64,000 bases of DNA from the NCBI GenBank assembly GCA_964588335.1, contig CAZPOV010000003.1:246154-310153 (forward strand). The letters are read 5' to 3'. The translations under genes and the position numbers were made by a program. Below the pieces are notes generated by a model. That model was not told where the DNA came from, did not search any database, and saw nothing but the letters and a program-made list of their open reading frames with translations. This DNA is from JAGQZY01 sp964588335 (lineage in GTDB: Bacteria; Bdellovibrionota; Bdellovibrionia; Bdellovibrionales; JAGQZY01). Of the stretch, positions 36,002-43,987 are shown in pieces (position 1 is the stretch's first letter; each line of letters starts with the position of its first letter).

Positions 36002-37228
36002 ATGGGATATTTTGAACTGTTGCGCCGCCACCCTCGCTCGATCGGATTTGGTTTCCTACAAAGTTTCTTTTCGGGTCTCGGCCAAACCCATTTTATTTCT
36101 CTCTATACGCCTCTGATAATGGCCACATTTTCTCTCTCGGCCACAGAATACGGGTCGCTGTATTCCTTAATCACTCTCATCAGTGGGTTTGCCATCACTT
36201 TTATAGGCCCTTTTATTGATCGCTACGATGCTCGCTATTTTTCACTGGGTATTGGAATGGGCCTTGTTACGGGCCTCCTGCTGCTGCTGCCAATGAGCAA
36301 CTTGTACGTCGTCTTGGTGGCTCTGTTCGGGCTGCGTTTGTTTGGTCAAGGTCTGTGTTCGAGCCTATCGTCAATCACTGTCGCCCGCTATTTTGAGGAC
36401 GGCCGCGGTAAAGCTTTGAGCCTGTCGCAGATGGGCTTTCCGGTTTATGAGGGGATTATCACGCCCCTTGGCGCCTATCTTCTGAGTGCGGTGGCTTTTC
36501 AGTTCTATATCGCTGTTTTCGTCGCCGCTTTGGTATTGGTTTATCTGCCTTTAGGATATTTTTTAACAACACCACTTCCCAAATTTAATAAAATTCACTG
36601 GATCGAAAGTGAAACCGCCAATCAAGGTGTTGAAAGTGACCAAAGTTGGACCCGTAAAAAAGTTTTTACCAGCTGGCAGGTTTATCTGTTGATGCCGCAA
36701 GTGCTGATGCCGCCTTTTGCTTTAACCGGTCTGTTTTTTCATCAAGCCTTGGTGGCTGACATGAAAGGCTGGAGCTTGCCATTGATGGCATCGGGGTTAT
36801 TTTTCTTTGCCATTGGCCGGGTTTGCAACACCTTCATCACCGGGCCTCTAGTGGATAGTCTTTCGGCAAAAAAACTTTTTCCCTTTTATCAACTGCCTTT
36901 AACATTGGGCTTTGTTCTTCTTGGTTTTTTAGACTCGCAGTGGACACCGGGCCTTTGTTTTTTACTGTTTGGGTTGAGCGTCGGTAGTGGTGGCCCCATT
37001 AAATCAGCGATTTGGGCCGAACTCTACGGCGTTCGTCACCTCGGGGCCATCAAAAGTATGTTTGCGACACTGATGATTTTTTCGACGGCGGCCAGCCCCG
37101 TTCTTTTTGGTTACGTCCTCGACAACACCAACAGCGCCGGCGATCTGCTTTACCCTTTATTTGTTGCAAGCCTTGCCAGTGCGATACTGTCTTATTTCGC
37201 TTTGCGACCTAAAACGTCTAATCTTTAA
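36002..37228 (+). CDS. MFS transporter, OFA-like
   Basis: A 408-residue transporter with twelve predicted helices, starting at ATG 36002 (a TTG at 35942 would add 20 hydrophilic residues and is less likely). The loop motif between helices 2 and 3 reads GPFIDRYDARY, a variant of the MFS signature, and helix 4 carries LRLFGQGLCSSLSSITVARYFEDGRGKALS. Overall it resembles oxalate/formate antiporter-like carriers, which take up organic acids. It is divergent from hmgA, which would suit uptake of an aromatic or organic acid, but the substrate is not defined. Confidence 0.85.
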   Translation: MGYFELLRRHPRSIGFGFLQSFFSGLGQTHFISLYTPLIMATFSLSATEYGSLYSLITLISGFAITFIGPFIDRYDARYFSLGIGMGLVTGLLLLLPMSNLYVVLVALFGLRLFGQGLCSSLSSITVARYFEDGRGKALSLSQMGFPVYEGIITPLGAYLLSAVAFQFYIAVFVAALVLVYLPLGYFLTTPLPKFNKIHWIESETANQGVESDQSWTRKKVFTSWQVYLLMPQVLMPPFALTGLFFHQALVADMKGWSLPLMASGLFFFAIGRVCNTFITGPLVDSLSAKKLFPFYQLPLTLGFVLLGFLDSQWTPGLCFLLFGLSVGSGGPIKSAIWAELYGVRHLGAIKSMFATLMIFSTAASPVLFGYVLDNTNSAGDLLYPLFVASLASAILSYFALRPKTSNL

Positions 37229-37242
37229 AATTCGAAGTTATA

Positions 37243-37263
37243 GCTCGAAGAACGAGTTTTTTT
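37243..37263 (+). terminator. Rho-independent terminator after the MFS gene
   Basis: CTCG (37244-37247), loop AAGAA and CGAG (37253-37256), extended by a G-T pair, is followed by seven T. The stem is short but the position, 15 bases after the MFS stop, suits it. Confidence 0.55.
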
Positions 37264-37297
37264 AATCGGGCCGTTTCCATTTGTTGTCTCGCAACTT

Positions 37298-37819
37298 TTA
37301 ACGACAGGGCTCAAAATCATTCTTGAAGGTTAGGCTCCGAAACAAGCCTTCCAGGATATCGTCTCCTGAGCAAAGATGAGTGGTTTGGTCGGGGCACCCG
37401 GAGGTCTCCTCGCCCAGAGGTGTCGGTTCTTCATCATCAGCGATGAATACTAGTAAATAGGGAAATTTATAAATCTGTGAGCACATCCTATTTTCGGAAT
37501 ACTCGTGTTCCGTACGACAAATCGCAGATCGACTTAGTAAACTTTCAATTTCAAGGCGTTTACGTTCAATCAAACAGAATCCTTCTTGGTTAGGATTCTC
37601 CGCTTCAATAATAGCTCCCGAATCAATATCCATCTCGACCTGGCGGCGTTCCAAGTCAAAGACAAGAGGTTGAGTGAGATTCACATCCCCTAACGAAGCG
37701 GCTCGAATTTGCGATTCGGAAAGTGACGGATCGACAAGATCATCGGGTGATTGATTGCCACAATTTTGTGTCAAAAAAAGTAAGAGTACCGTCCAAAAGA
37801 AAAATCGAGTTGCAGGCAA
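37298..37819 (-). CDS. Hypothetical lipoprotein
   Basis: A 173-residue lipoprotein starting at TTG 37819, with AAGGA upstream. The signal peptide ends with the lipobox TQNC, the NCG style seen in other lipoproteins here. The mature part is acidic, with two regions rich in cysteine (EGFCLIERKR, RSAICRTEH, NRMCSQIYKF, SGCPDQ, THLCSGD, EPCR) that suggests several disulfides. No known family. It lies 14 bases after the diheme lipoprotein gene on the same strand, so the two may be co-expressed. Confidence 0.68.
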   Translation of the reverse strand: MPATRFFFWTVLLLFLTQNCGNQSPDDLVDPSLSESQIRAASLGDVNLTQPLVFDLERRQVEMDIDSGAIIEAENPNQEGFCLIERKRLEIESLLSRSAICRTEHEYSENRMCSQIYKFPYLLVFIADDEEPTPLGEETSGCPDQTTHLCSGDDILEGLFRSLTFKNDFEPCR

Positions 37820-37833
37820 TCCAAGTCCTTTTC

Positions 37834-38550
37834 TTAGTTATTCAGAGCACCAAGATTGATCCACTGGGTGAGAGCCGCACGCTCTTCGGCACTGAGCATG
37901 GGCGCCGAACCAGTGGGTTCATGGGTGGCACCGTTGTAGCCCGTGATCGGACTGCCACTGGCATTGCCTGGGATAACCTGTCCGGTGTTGATGGTGGTCA
38001 CATAGTCAGAGTAGTCGATATCCTCGGCTACTTCTCCTGGTGCATGGCAAGACAAACATTTGGCTTCAAAAAGATTGGTGAATAATGACGAGTAAATGGG
38101 CTGGACCCCATCGCCGACACCAATTAATCCTCCGTTGGCAATCAACTCATCGGACCAAGCCACCACGGCGTCCAAGATACGCTGCTGAAAGGTGGCATCA
38201 AAGCCTTGATGGCCGCCATTGAGTTTTTGAACAATAACCGAATTGGCTGGATTTCGAAGATTGACCAGTCCAAAACTGATCATCACATCGTGAGCAATGG
38301 CGACATCGGCCATTGAGTGCAAGGGTTGTTGGTCGACACCGTGGCAATCGACACACGAGCCTTCTTCTTGAGTGATTGGATACAATGTATTTTGATAAGC
38401 CGCCAACGATTTTGCCATATCGACATCATTGAGTGTGGTTCCGCCTTCACTACCGAGTACGGCTCCGTCAATCGACTCATGCGTGGCCGAACAATTTTGA
38501 TAAAGCAAAATGGAAACTGTCGCTAATCCAAAAAATAACCAATTGCGCAT
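37834..38550 (-). CDS. Lipoprotein with two c-type haem motifs
   Basis: A 238-residue lipoprotein (lipobox YQNC, Cys20) with GGGAG upstream of ATG 38550. Two CxxCH haem sites are visible, SCVDCH near residue 66 and KCLSCH near 164, so it should be a membrane-anchored diheme cytochrome c. The two haem domains are separated by a spacer of about 95 residues and the second is followed by a short helix typical of cytochromes (LSAEERAALTQWINLGAL). Partner genes are not recognised. Such lipoproteins often pass electrons at the outer face of the envelope; the role here is inferred. Confidence 0.8.
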   Translation of the reverse strand: MRNWLFFGLATVSILLYQNCSATHESIDGAVLGSEGGTTLNDVDMAKSLAAYQNTLYPITQEEGSCVDCHGVDQQPLHSMADVAIAHDVMISFGLVNLRNPANSVIVQKLNGGHQGFDATFQQRILDAVVAWSDELIANGGLIGVGDGVQPIYSSLFTNLFEAKCLSCHAPGEVAEDIDYSDYVTTINTGQVIPGNASGSPITGYNGATHEPTGSAPMLSAEERAALTQWINLGALNN

Positions 38551-38721
38551 GGATGGCTCCCCCTAATATTCCCCTATGGATTTATTATCCCACAAGTTTT
38601 TTAATTTTTCTAAAAATGCTGGAGGCATGGACTGAAACGAGAAAAAATCGCGCCTTAAATCTCGATTTGAAACAATCTCCATGGCTTTAACCGGAGGCTC
38701 ACCTGTTTCTGCAGTTTCGAC

Positions 38722-38750
38722 TTGCGGCCGTTTATATACTGTTATATACT
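38722..38750 (+). promoter_or_regulatory. Possible sigma-70-type promoter of a small RNA
   Basis: TTGCGG (38722-38727) and TATACT (38745-38750) are spaced 17 bases apart and match -35 (3 of 6) and -10 (5 of 6) consensus. The surrounding AT-rich repeats (TTATATACT twice) could give such a match by chance. The predicted start is near 38757. Confidence 0.35.
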
Positions 38751-38756
38751 TTTATA

Positions 38757-38914
38757 TAACAACTTAACGAACCACCACTTTTGAAAACCACAGGACGTAT
38801 GCTGATCGGGGCGTTGGCCATTTTCGGGGGTGATTCTTTTTAGTGCATTAAAGACCCTTTCTCATCCGGTCTTTTCCTATCTCTCTAGAGGGGCCCCCCA
38901 GGCCCCTCTTTTTT
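38757..38914 (+). ncRNA. Candidate small RNA with orphan terminator
   Basis: A plus-strand unit of about 158 bases between two minus-strand genes, with a promoter candidate at its start and a strong terminator at its end. Inside there is a hairpin AAAGACC (38850-38856) with GGTCTTT (38868-38874). There is no good open frame. It does not resemble tmRNA, 4.5S RNA or RNase P RNA as far as I can see. Expression is not shown. Confidence 0.35.
38887..38914 (+). terminator. Strong GC-rich terminator on the plus strand
   Basis: AGAGGGGCC (38887-38895), loop CCCCA and GGCCCCTCT (38901-38909) are followed by a T-run to 38914. Only the plus-strand direction has the T-run. No plus-strand gene precedes it, and the T-run overlaps the stop codon of the minus-strand gene ending at 38913. 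Confidence 0.8.
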
Positions 38915-40103
38915 ATTTTTTATTTTTCTTTTTGTGAGCGGCGCGCTTGGCTTTTTGCTTTTCGTCTTGTTCTTGCTTAGCGGCGGCCAAAGCACTGCAG
39001 TGTTCAAGAGGTTCGTCATTTTCGGCAAACAGTTGGCAGATTCTCTCGGCTGAACTTGATAGAGTTCTTTCGGCATTCAGAGTTTCAGCAAAGTGATCTT
39101 TAATGTAGGGGAAACATAAACTCGCTAAAGTTTGGCTTTGTTGCATGTTCTGTGACCCTTCAAATCCATAGTAGCCGTTGGTAATGGCCAACTGTAGTCG
39201 CTCTTCCTGGCAGTACTGGTCTTTATTTTCTTCGTTCACAGCCAAATGAAAATACTCGATCGCACCGCGATGAATGCGGTGGTAGGTCGTCAATTTTCCA
39301 ACCTCAAAACCCAAATCGGCGACACTGTTGCGATCGTAGCGAATAAAGGCCATCGAAGCGGGGTGACAGTCTTTCAAGGGCTGACTTTGTTGCAAACATT
39401 TTTTTAGATAACGTAAACCAATTTTCTTTCGATAGGCCATCGCTTCTGGCGATTTTTTTAAAACTTTAAAGCGTTGAAAAGTGTCGCGCACTTGTTGGTA
39501 GGCGAAATCGATGTCCTCGTGGATTTCCATATCGTACAACCAACCGACAATGATCTGTTCTAAAACATCTCGCCAAGGTTGATCTCTTTGCAAAGGCGGA
39601 ATGTCTTCTAAGTGAGCCATCGCTTCGTCCCACATTTCTTGGTCGGCAAGAATTTTCAATTCTTTCACCGTGTATTTCTTGTCCATTTGATCTTCAATAC
39701 GATCCAGTTTCTGACTCATTTCTTTGGTGGTTTTTTCCAATCGAAAAACCGATTCTTGAATTTTACTAATACCGGGAATGACGGTAGCAACAAAGCCTCG
39801 ATCTTCGGAACTGGACAAGGATTGCCCGAGGGAGAAAAAACCAAATACCATCGTGCACAGGCCAGCATAAATAAGAGCCCGCGGCATAAAACCTTTTTCA
39901 AGGCTCCAGTCTTGCTCTTTGTTAAAGAAAAAGAACCAATAGACTCCAAGAATAACGGCGGCTAAGCCGGCAAAAATGGTTAAGTAGTCTGTGAAAGAGG
40001 CCAAAGGTGTGGCCACATCAGAGATAACGCCGACGGATCCAGCAAACGGCACGGCTCGACGACCTAAATTTTTCAATGTATCGGAACTGACGATCTTACG
40101 CAA
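38913..40103 (-). CDS. Hypothetical membrane protein with two N-terminal helices
   Basis: A 396-residue protein starting at TTG 40103, preceded by GGGAGGG. Two hydrophobic helices (about 41-62 and 77-95) are followed by a coiled-coil stretch (FRLEKTTKEMSQKLDRIEDQMDKK) and a helical-repeat-like, acidic and aromatic region, ending in a lysine-rich tail (AKRAAHKKKNKK). The repeat region resembles TPR-like scaffolds but I cannot assign one. No family is recognised. The GC-rich hairpin just after its stop is not oriented to terminate it. Confidence 0.65.
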   Translation of the reverse strand: MRKIVSSDTLKNLGRRAVPFAGSVGVISDVATPLASFTDYLTIFAGLAAVILGVYWFFFFNKEQDWSLEKGFMPRALIYAGLCTMVFGFFSLGQSLSSSEDRGFVATVIPGISKIQESVFRLEKTTKEMSQKLDRIEDQMDKKYTVKELKILADQEMWDEAMAHLEDIPPLQRDQPWRDVLEQIIVGWLYDMEIHEDIDFAYQQVRDTFQRFKVLKKSPEAMAYRKKIGLRYLKKCLQQSQPLKDCHPASMAFIRYDRNSVADLGFEVGKLTTYHRIHRGAIEYFHLAVNEENKDQYCQEERLQLAITNGYYGFEGSQNMQQSQTLASLCFPYIKDHFAETLNAERTLSSSAERICQLFAENDEPLEHCSALAAAKQEQDEKQKAKRAAHKKKNKK

Positions 40104-40170
40104 AACGGACCCTCCCCACTACCCTATTAATCGGAATCAAACAAAAACCAATAAAGTCCAGTTCCCCGCC

Positions 40171-40227
40171 AAAAGGTGCCAGGCACCTGCCAGGCAAACA
40201 CCGCGTCACCAAAAGGTGCCAGGCACC
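40171..40227 (+). repeat. Left REP pair of the RAYT unit
   Basis: This 57-base segment holds two copies of AAAAGGTGCCAGGCACC (40171-40187 and 40211-40227), each a palindrome GGTGCC-A-GGCACC, separated by a spacer with CCGCGTCACC. The segment is repeated in inverted orientation at 40992-41048, with 51 of 57 bases identical by my alignment. Confidence 0.85.
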
Positions 40228-40327
40228 CTACGGTTACGCGCCTCGTCTCCGGTTTTGATCTCAATTTATCTCGAGCTCGAGCCACACTTCCTTTAGTCCA
40301 GGTGCAAGGTTTGCTCCTCCACCTCGT

Positions 40328-41029
40328 ATGGGACGACCAAAAGTAGTGCTAACCGACGTCCACCCCTATCATGTGGTGGCACGGACAAATAACAAAGAAT
40401 GGTTCGATATTCCAATGGCCTACTGCTTTGGAGTTTACGCCAATGTTTTAGAAACATGTGTTGAGCGATATCAGATACAACTTCACGCCTTCGTCTTGAT
40501 GAGCAATCACTTTCACATGCTGGTCACAACGCCAAATAAAAACATCAGCCAGTTCTTACACACCTTAATGACCCAAACGGCTAAAGGGATTGGCAAAAAA
40601 AGCAATAGGATCAACCATCTCTATGGTGCCAGAAATCATAAGTCCGTAATAAGCACCCCTGAGTATTACGCCCTCTGTTTGAAATATATTTATAGAAATC
40701 CGGTAAACGCAGGCATTGCGAGGACCGTGGAAGAGTTTCGGTGGTCTACAGTTGCGAATGCTAGAAATAAAATAATGCCGCTTATTGAGAGGCCGAAGAA
40801 CGGACACGATGCTCTGTTGCCGGAAGCGAGAAAAGACTGTTTGGATTGGTACAACACTACCAGTGATTTTGATGTTGAGAAAAATTTAAAGGTTGGACTA
40901 CGGAAAAGCGTCTGTAAAATCAAAAGGTACACTGACAATAAAAAGCCACTGAACATTGAGGACGCTCTACCGACACGCCGTGTACCCGGAACGTGCCTGG
41001 CACCTTTTGGTGACGCGGGGTTTACCTGA
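40328..41029 (+). CDS. REP-associated tyrosine transposase (RAYT, Y1_Tnp)
   Basis: A 233-residue transposase of the IS200/REP-associated family. The HUH motif is HFH (His61 and His63 in SNHFHMLV) and the catalytic Tyr is Tyr120 in LKYIYRNPVNAG. The N-terminus and catalytic core have normal length; a C-terminal extension of about 70 residues is of unclear homology. The last residues (RRVPGTCLAPFGDAGFT) are encoded by the right-hand REP sequence itself, so the gene and its repeat share bases. Such enzymes nick single-stranded REP DNA. There is no good ribosome-binding site before ATG 40328. Confidence 0.9.
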   Translation: MGRPKVVLTDVHPYHVVARTNNKEWFDIPMAYCFGVYANVLETCVERYQIQLHAFVLMSNHFHMLVTTPNKNISQFLHTLMTQTAKGIGKKSNRINHLYGARNHKSVISTPEYYALCLKYIYRNPVNAGIARTVEEFRWSTVANARNKIMPLIERPKNGHDALLPEARKDCLDWYNTTSDFDVEKNLKVGLRKSVCKIKRYTDNKKPLNIEDALPTRRVPGTCLAPFGDAGFT

Positions 41030-41048
41030 AAGGGGCCTGGCACCTTTT
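40992..41048 (-). repeat. Right REP pair of the RAYT unit, inverted
   Basis: The reverse complement matches the left repeat at 51 of 57 positions, with two REP copies (GTGCCTGGCACCTTTT at 40993-41008 and GCCTGGCACCTTTT at 41035-41048). It encodes the C-terminus of the transposase and ends two bases before the stop codon of the minus-strand gene at 41051. Confidence 0.85.
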
Positions 41049-41050
41049 TT

Positions 41051-43987
41051 TTAGAAGAAGTCTTTTATTTTTTCTTTTAGCTTTTCTTCTAGTTTCTTGC
41101 CTTCTTTTTTAAGGATCTTGTCTGCCTCTTTTTTGACTTCGCCCTTCACCTTCTTCAATTGGGACTTCTTTTCGCACTCCAAGTACCGACCAGCGACCTT
41201 TTCGATGGCCTGAGTCGCATTCGACAACTTGGGACTGACAATCGATCCCCGATACTCCACCGGCATTTCAAGGCGTCCCTCTTTATCCAGCAGGCAACTC
41301 TGCAACCGATCGTCAATCTTTACCCCACTGACAAACAGACGCCCATCCAAGTTGATTGTTTTATCGGTATTAAAAGTTCCATGGGCCAGCAACTGATGAT
41401 TCTCTGGAGTTAAAAAGTTCGTATCTTTGTAAGTGAGTTCGCCATCTGCAAAACGGTATTGGGTCTGAAACAAGGCACGCACATCTTTTGTCTGCACTTT
41501 CTTTTTATTTTTGAGGCCTGGAACTTTCTGCAAGAGGCCATTGATAAGCTGATCCAGCTTCATTGTACTGACTTCAAAGCCTTGAATCTTTAATGTTCCT
41601 GATGATTGTGTTTTCTTCAGTGGATCGGCATGACTCGGAAAAGGCATTTTCACTTTAAAGCCACCTGTCATTTGACCTTTTATCAAGTCTTTTTGCTCCG
41701 GAACACCCCAAGTGACCGCTTCTTTTAAGTCCAATTCTTTGGTGACCGCCGTGCCTTCGATATAGGTGGGAACAGCGTAGAGATCCGAGCGGACATCTTT
41801 AAGGTCAAGGCTTCCTGAAAACAGCCTCTGCATGGAAAGTCGCCCGGTTAAAACTCCCTGATCGTAGCGTCCTTTCAAAAAGAAATTTGTAACAGTGAGG
41901 TCATTGAAAATAAGTTTTTCAATTTTTGATTCCACAGCCATTTTTGCTGTTTTCACAATCGGCCAATCGGGAAGAAGCGGCTCGGCCGCAACTTTTGTTT
42001 TTTTACTTGGCTCTGATTCTTTGGCTGACAGGGTGCTGTCTTTTGGTTTTTTCGGCGACGTCCATTTCAGTAAAGAACTATTATGTAACATTTCTCCAGA
42101 CACAGTAAGAGGACTTTTTTCGATGCCAAGCTCGGGATCATAACGGCCAGACAACTGGATTTCACCATTGACTTCGCCAGACAGTGGAAAGTTTTTAAAA
42201 CTCGGCATCACCGTTTTTAAAGCTCCCAATTGGATACTGTTTATTTTGCCTGCAATATTCAATTGCGGGTTCAAAGGGTTCGATAAGCTACCTTGTGCAT
42301 CTAGTGAGCCGAAAAAAGTCTTAATGAAAAATTTTTGAAACTGAAAAAGCTTACCTTTTTTGCCTCCGTTAAAAACCAGGTTGAGCTTTTGATTGGCTTT
42401 TTTTCGAAAACCTTGTTTGGTTTGAATGTCCATTTGATCAAGATCGACACGACCCTGCAGGTCAGCCTGTTCAATGTCTTTGTTAACGATCTGCATTTGA
42501 CCTTTAAGATTGCCACTGAAAGGCCCTTGCAATTGAAAAGTTTTATCAGCGTTCTGGTAGTTGACTCCCGAGGCGATCTGCAAATCGATCGGATTGGCTG
42601 AAACATTCAAGGACTCTGGGTTTGACAAATCCCCCACCACGTCAGCCTGCAATGCCAAGTGACCTTTGACAGGATACTTTTTCATGATCAAAAAAATATT
42701 TTCTAAGCCGGCAAGTGATGTTTTATCCATTGTCATAGCCAGCCGACTCTGTCCTTTTTGGGGAGAGAGTTCGCCTTTCACGGCAGCTGAAATCTGGGCC
42801 AGTTGAACCTGCAACTTGGAAACATTGATTTTTTCTCCACTGACGCTCGACTGAATTTGTAGGCTCATCGGCGTGCCCGATTTTTTATGGAAAACGTCTT
42901 TTTTAAGTAAACTGAGTGCCGACAAATCTGCTGAAAGGTTAGAATTCAATTTTTGTAAACCGGCATCGTAGGCGAACTCCAGGTCTCCTTGAATAGTCAA
43001 TCCACCGGAAACGCGTGTCCCCTCTTTCTCAACGGGCTTGGCTAGGCGTCCCTGCAATTGATTAAAGGCCAAGGTGCCAGAAAAAGAAGGCGCCGCCTCG
43101 CCTTTCTTGCGAAACTGAATATCAGATCGTAGGCCACCTTGCCATTGTCCCTCGGGCAACAAGCCCCCTTTTTGCAATTCACTGAGATTTTTAACTTCAA
43201 CCGAAACTTGCCAATTCTGCTCGTCGGTTTGTGAAAAACCGTTAAGCCCTAAACTGAGTCCTCCTAAATTGATCTGCAATGGATTGAAACCCACCTTTTG
43301 CTCATTGATTTGTAAAGACTGACTTGAGAGAGACAAGGGGGCTCCGCCTTGTATGGGAAAAGGCGAACTGACAATCTTGTAGGCCAATGCTCCAGACAGG
43401 TCGATGCTACCATTGTCACCTCCAAGAAGAGGAGGAAGAGTGACAGACCCTTGAGCCCCAGATAAGGCCACTTGGTTGAAACCTTTTTCTGTCTGCTGAT
43501 TCAAAGCGAAAAGCCCTTCCGATATTTTCAAACTTATCGATAACGGCGGCAAACCTCCACCCGAAGCTCCGGCCTCTTTATCAGCCTCAACCTCGACAGA
43601 GGCCTTTTCACCTTCGGGTTGCAACCTTTGCGTCACCGTGACTTGGGGCTTTTGCAAAGTAACAACCACGTGTCCATCCAATTTCTCGGGATCGGTGGTC
43701 CAAGTCGTTGGTGAGAACACCACTCCAAGAAAAGGAACTTTAACTTCTTGTTCTTGAGTTCGATGTTGCAAATGGATATTGGTGGCTTGAACTTCAATAG
43801 GAAACCACCACGACTTCAACTGCAAAGGATCAACAGACAACTTATAGTCTTGTTTGCTAGCAGCCTCGACAATAGCTCCGCGCACCCGAGGCTCAATCAA
43901 AGACGACCACCCCAACCGCAAGCCAAGCAAAGCCACCAAAGGCAGAACAACCAATACAACAAGAATTGCTATTATTATTTTTTTCAT
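41051..43987 (-). CDS. AsmA-like protein
   Basis: A 978-residue protein anchored by an N-terminal helix (about 4-25) and continuing as a long beta-rich periplasmic region, the layout of AsmA/TamB/YhdP-like lipid-transport proteins. The AsmA N-terminal pattern (LKSWWFPIEVQATNIHLQ) and the C-terminal SVNSIQL/GTFNTDKTINLDGRLFVSG repeats support this. The end is lysine-rich (KKEADKILKKEGKKLEEKLKEK). Related proteins move phospholipids between membranes. Its start overlaps the stop of the DUF885 gene by four bases. Its stop is two bases from a REP repeat. Confidence 0.75.
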   Translation of the reverse strand: MKKIIIAILVVLVVLPLVALLGLRLGWSSLIEPRVRGAIVEAASKQDYKLSVDPLQLKSWWFPIEVQATNIHLQHRTQEQEVKVPFLGVVFSPTTWTTDPEKLDGHVVVTLQKPQVTVTQRLQPEGEKASVEVEADKEAGASGGGLPPLSISLKISEGLFALNQQTEKGFNQVALSGAQGSVTLPPLLGGDNGSIDLSGALAYKIVSSPFPIQGGAPLSLSSQSLQINEQKVGFNPLQINLGGLSLGLNGFSQTDEQNWQVSVEVKNLSELQKGGLLPEGQWQGGLRSDIQFRKKGEAAPSFSGTLAFNQLQGRLAKPVEKEGTRVSGGLTIQGDLEFAYDAGLQKLNSNLSADLSALSLLKKDVFHKKSGTPMSLQIQSSVSGEKINVSKLQVQLAQISAAVKGELSPQKGQSRLAMTMDKTSLAGLENIFLIMKKYPVKGHLALQADVVGDLSNPESLNVSANPIDLQIASGVNYQNADKTFQLQGPFSGNLKGQMQIVNKDIEQADLQGRVDLDQMDIQTKQGFRKKANQKLNLVFNGGKKGKLFQFQKFFIKTFFGSLDAQGSLSNPLNPQLNIAGKINSIQLGALKTVMPSFKNFPLSGEVNGEIQLSGRYDPELGIEKSPLTVSGEMLHNSSLLKWTSPKKPKDSTLSAKESEPSKKTKVAAEPLLPDWPIVKTAKMAVESKIEKLIFNDLTVTNFFLKGRYDQGVLTGRLSMQRLFSGSLDLKDVRSDLYAVPTYIEGTAVTKELDLKEAVTWGVPEQKDLIKGQMTGGFKVKMPFPSHADPLKKTQSSGTLKIQGFEVSTMKLDQLINGLLQKVPGLKNKKKVQTKDVRALFQTQYRFADGELTYKDTNFLTPENHQLLAHGTFNTDKTINLDGRLFVSGVKIDDRLQSCLLDKEGRLEMPVEYRGSIVSPKLSNATQAIEKVAGRYLECEKKSQLKKVKGEVKKEADKILKKEGKKLEEKLKEKIKDFF

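Larger units (their letters stand above)
40171..41048 (+). mobile_element. REP/RAYT unit
   Basis: A REP-associated tyrosine transposase gene is bounded by 57-base imperfect inverted repeats, each carrying two REP palindromes. This is the layout of a REPtron, in which the transposase acts on the flanking REP sequences. The right repeat overlaps the end of the transposase gene and abuts the stop codon of the AsmA-like gene on the opposite strand. I found no other copy of the REP in the window. Confidence 0.8.

Noticed and set aside
40130..40330. Insertion sequence with target-site duplication
   Set aside because: The ends are REP-type palindromes rather than terminal repeats of an IS, and I see no clear duplication flanking them.
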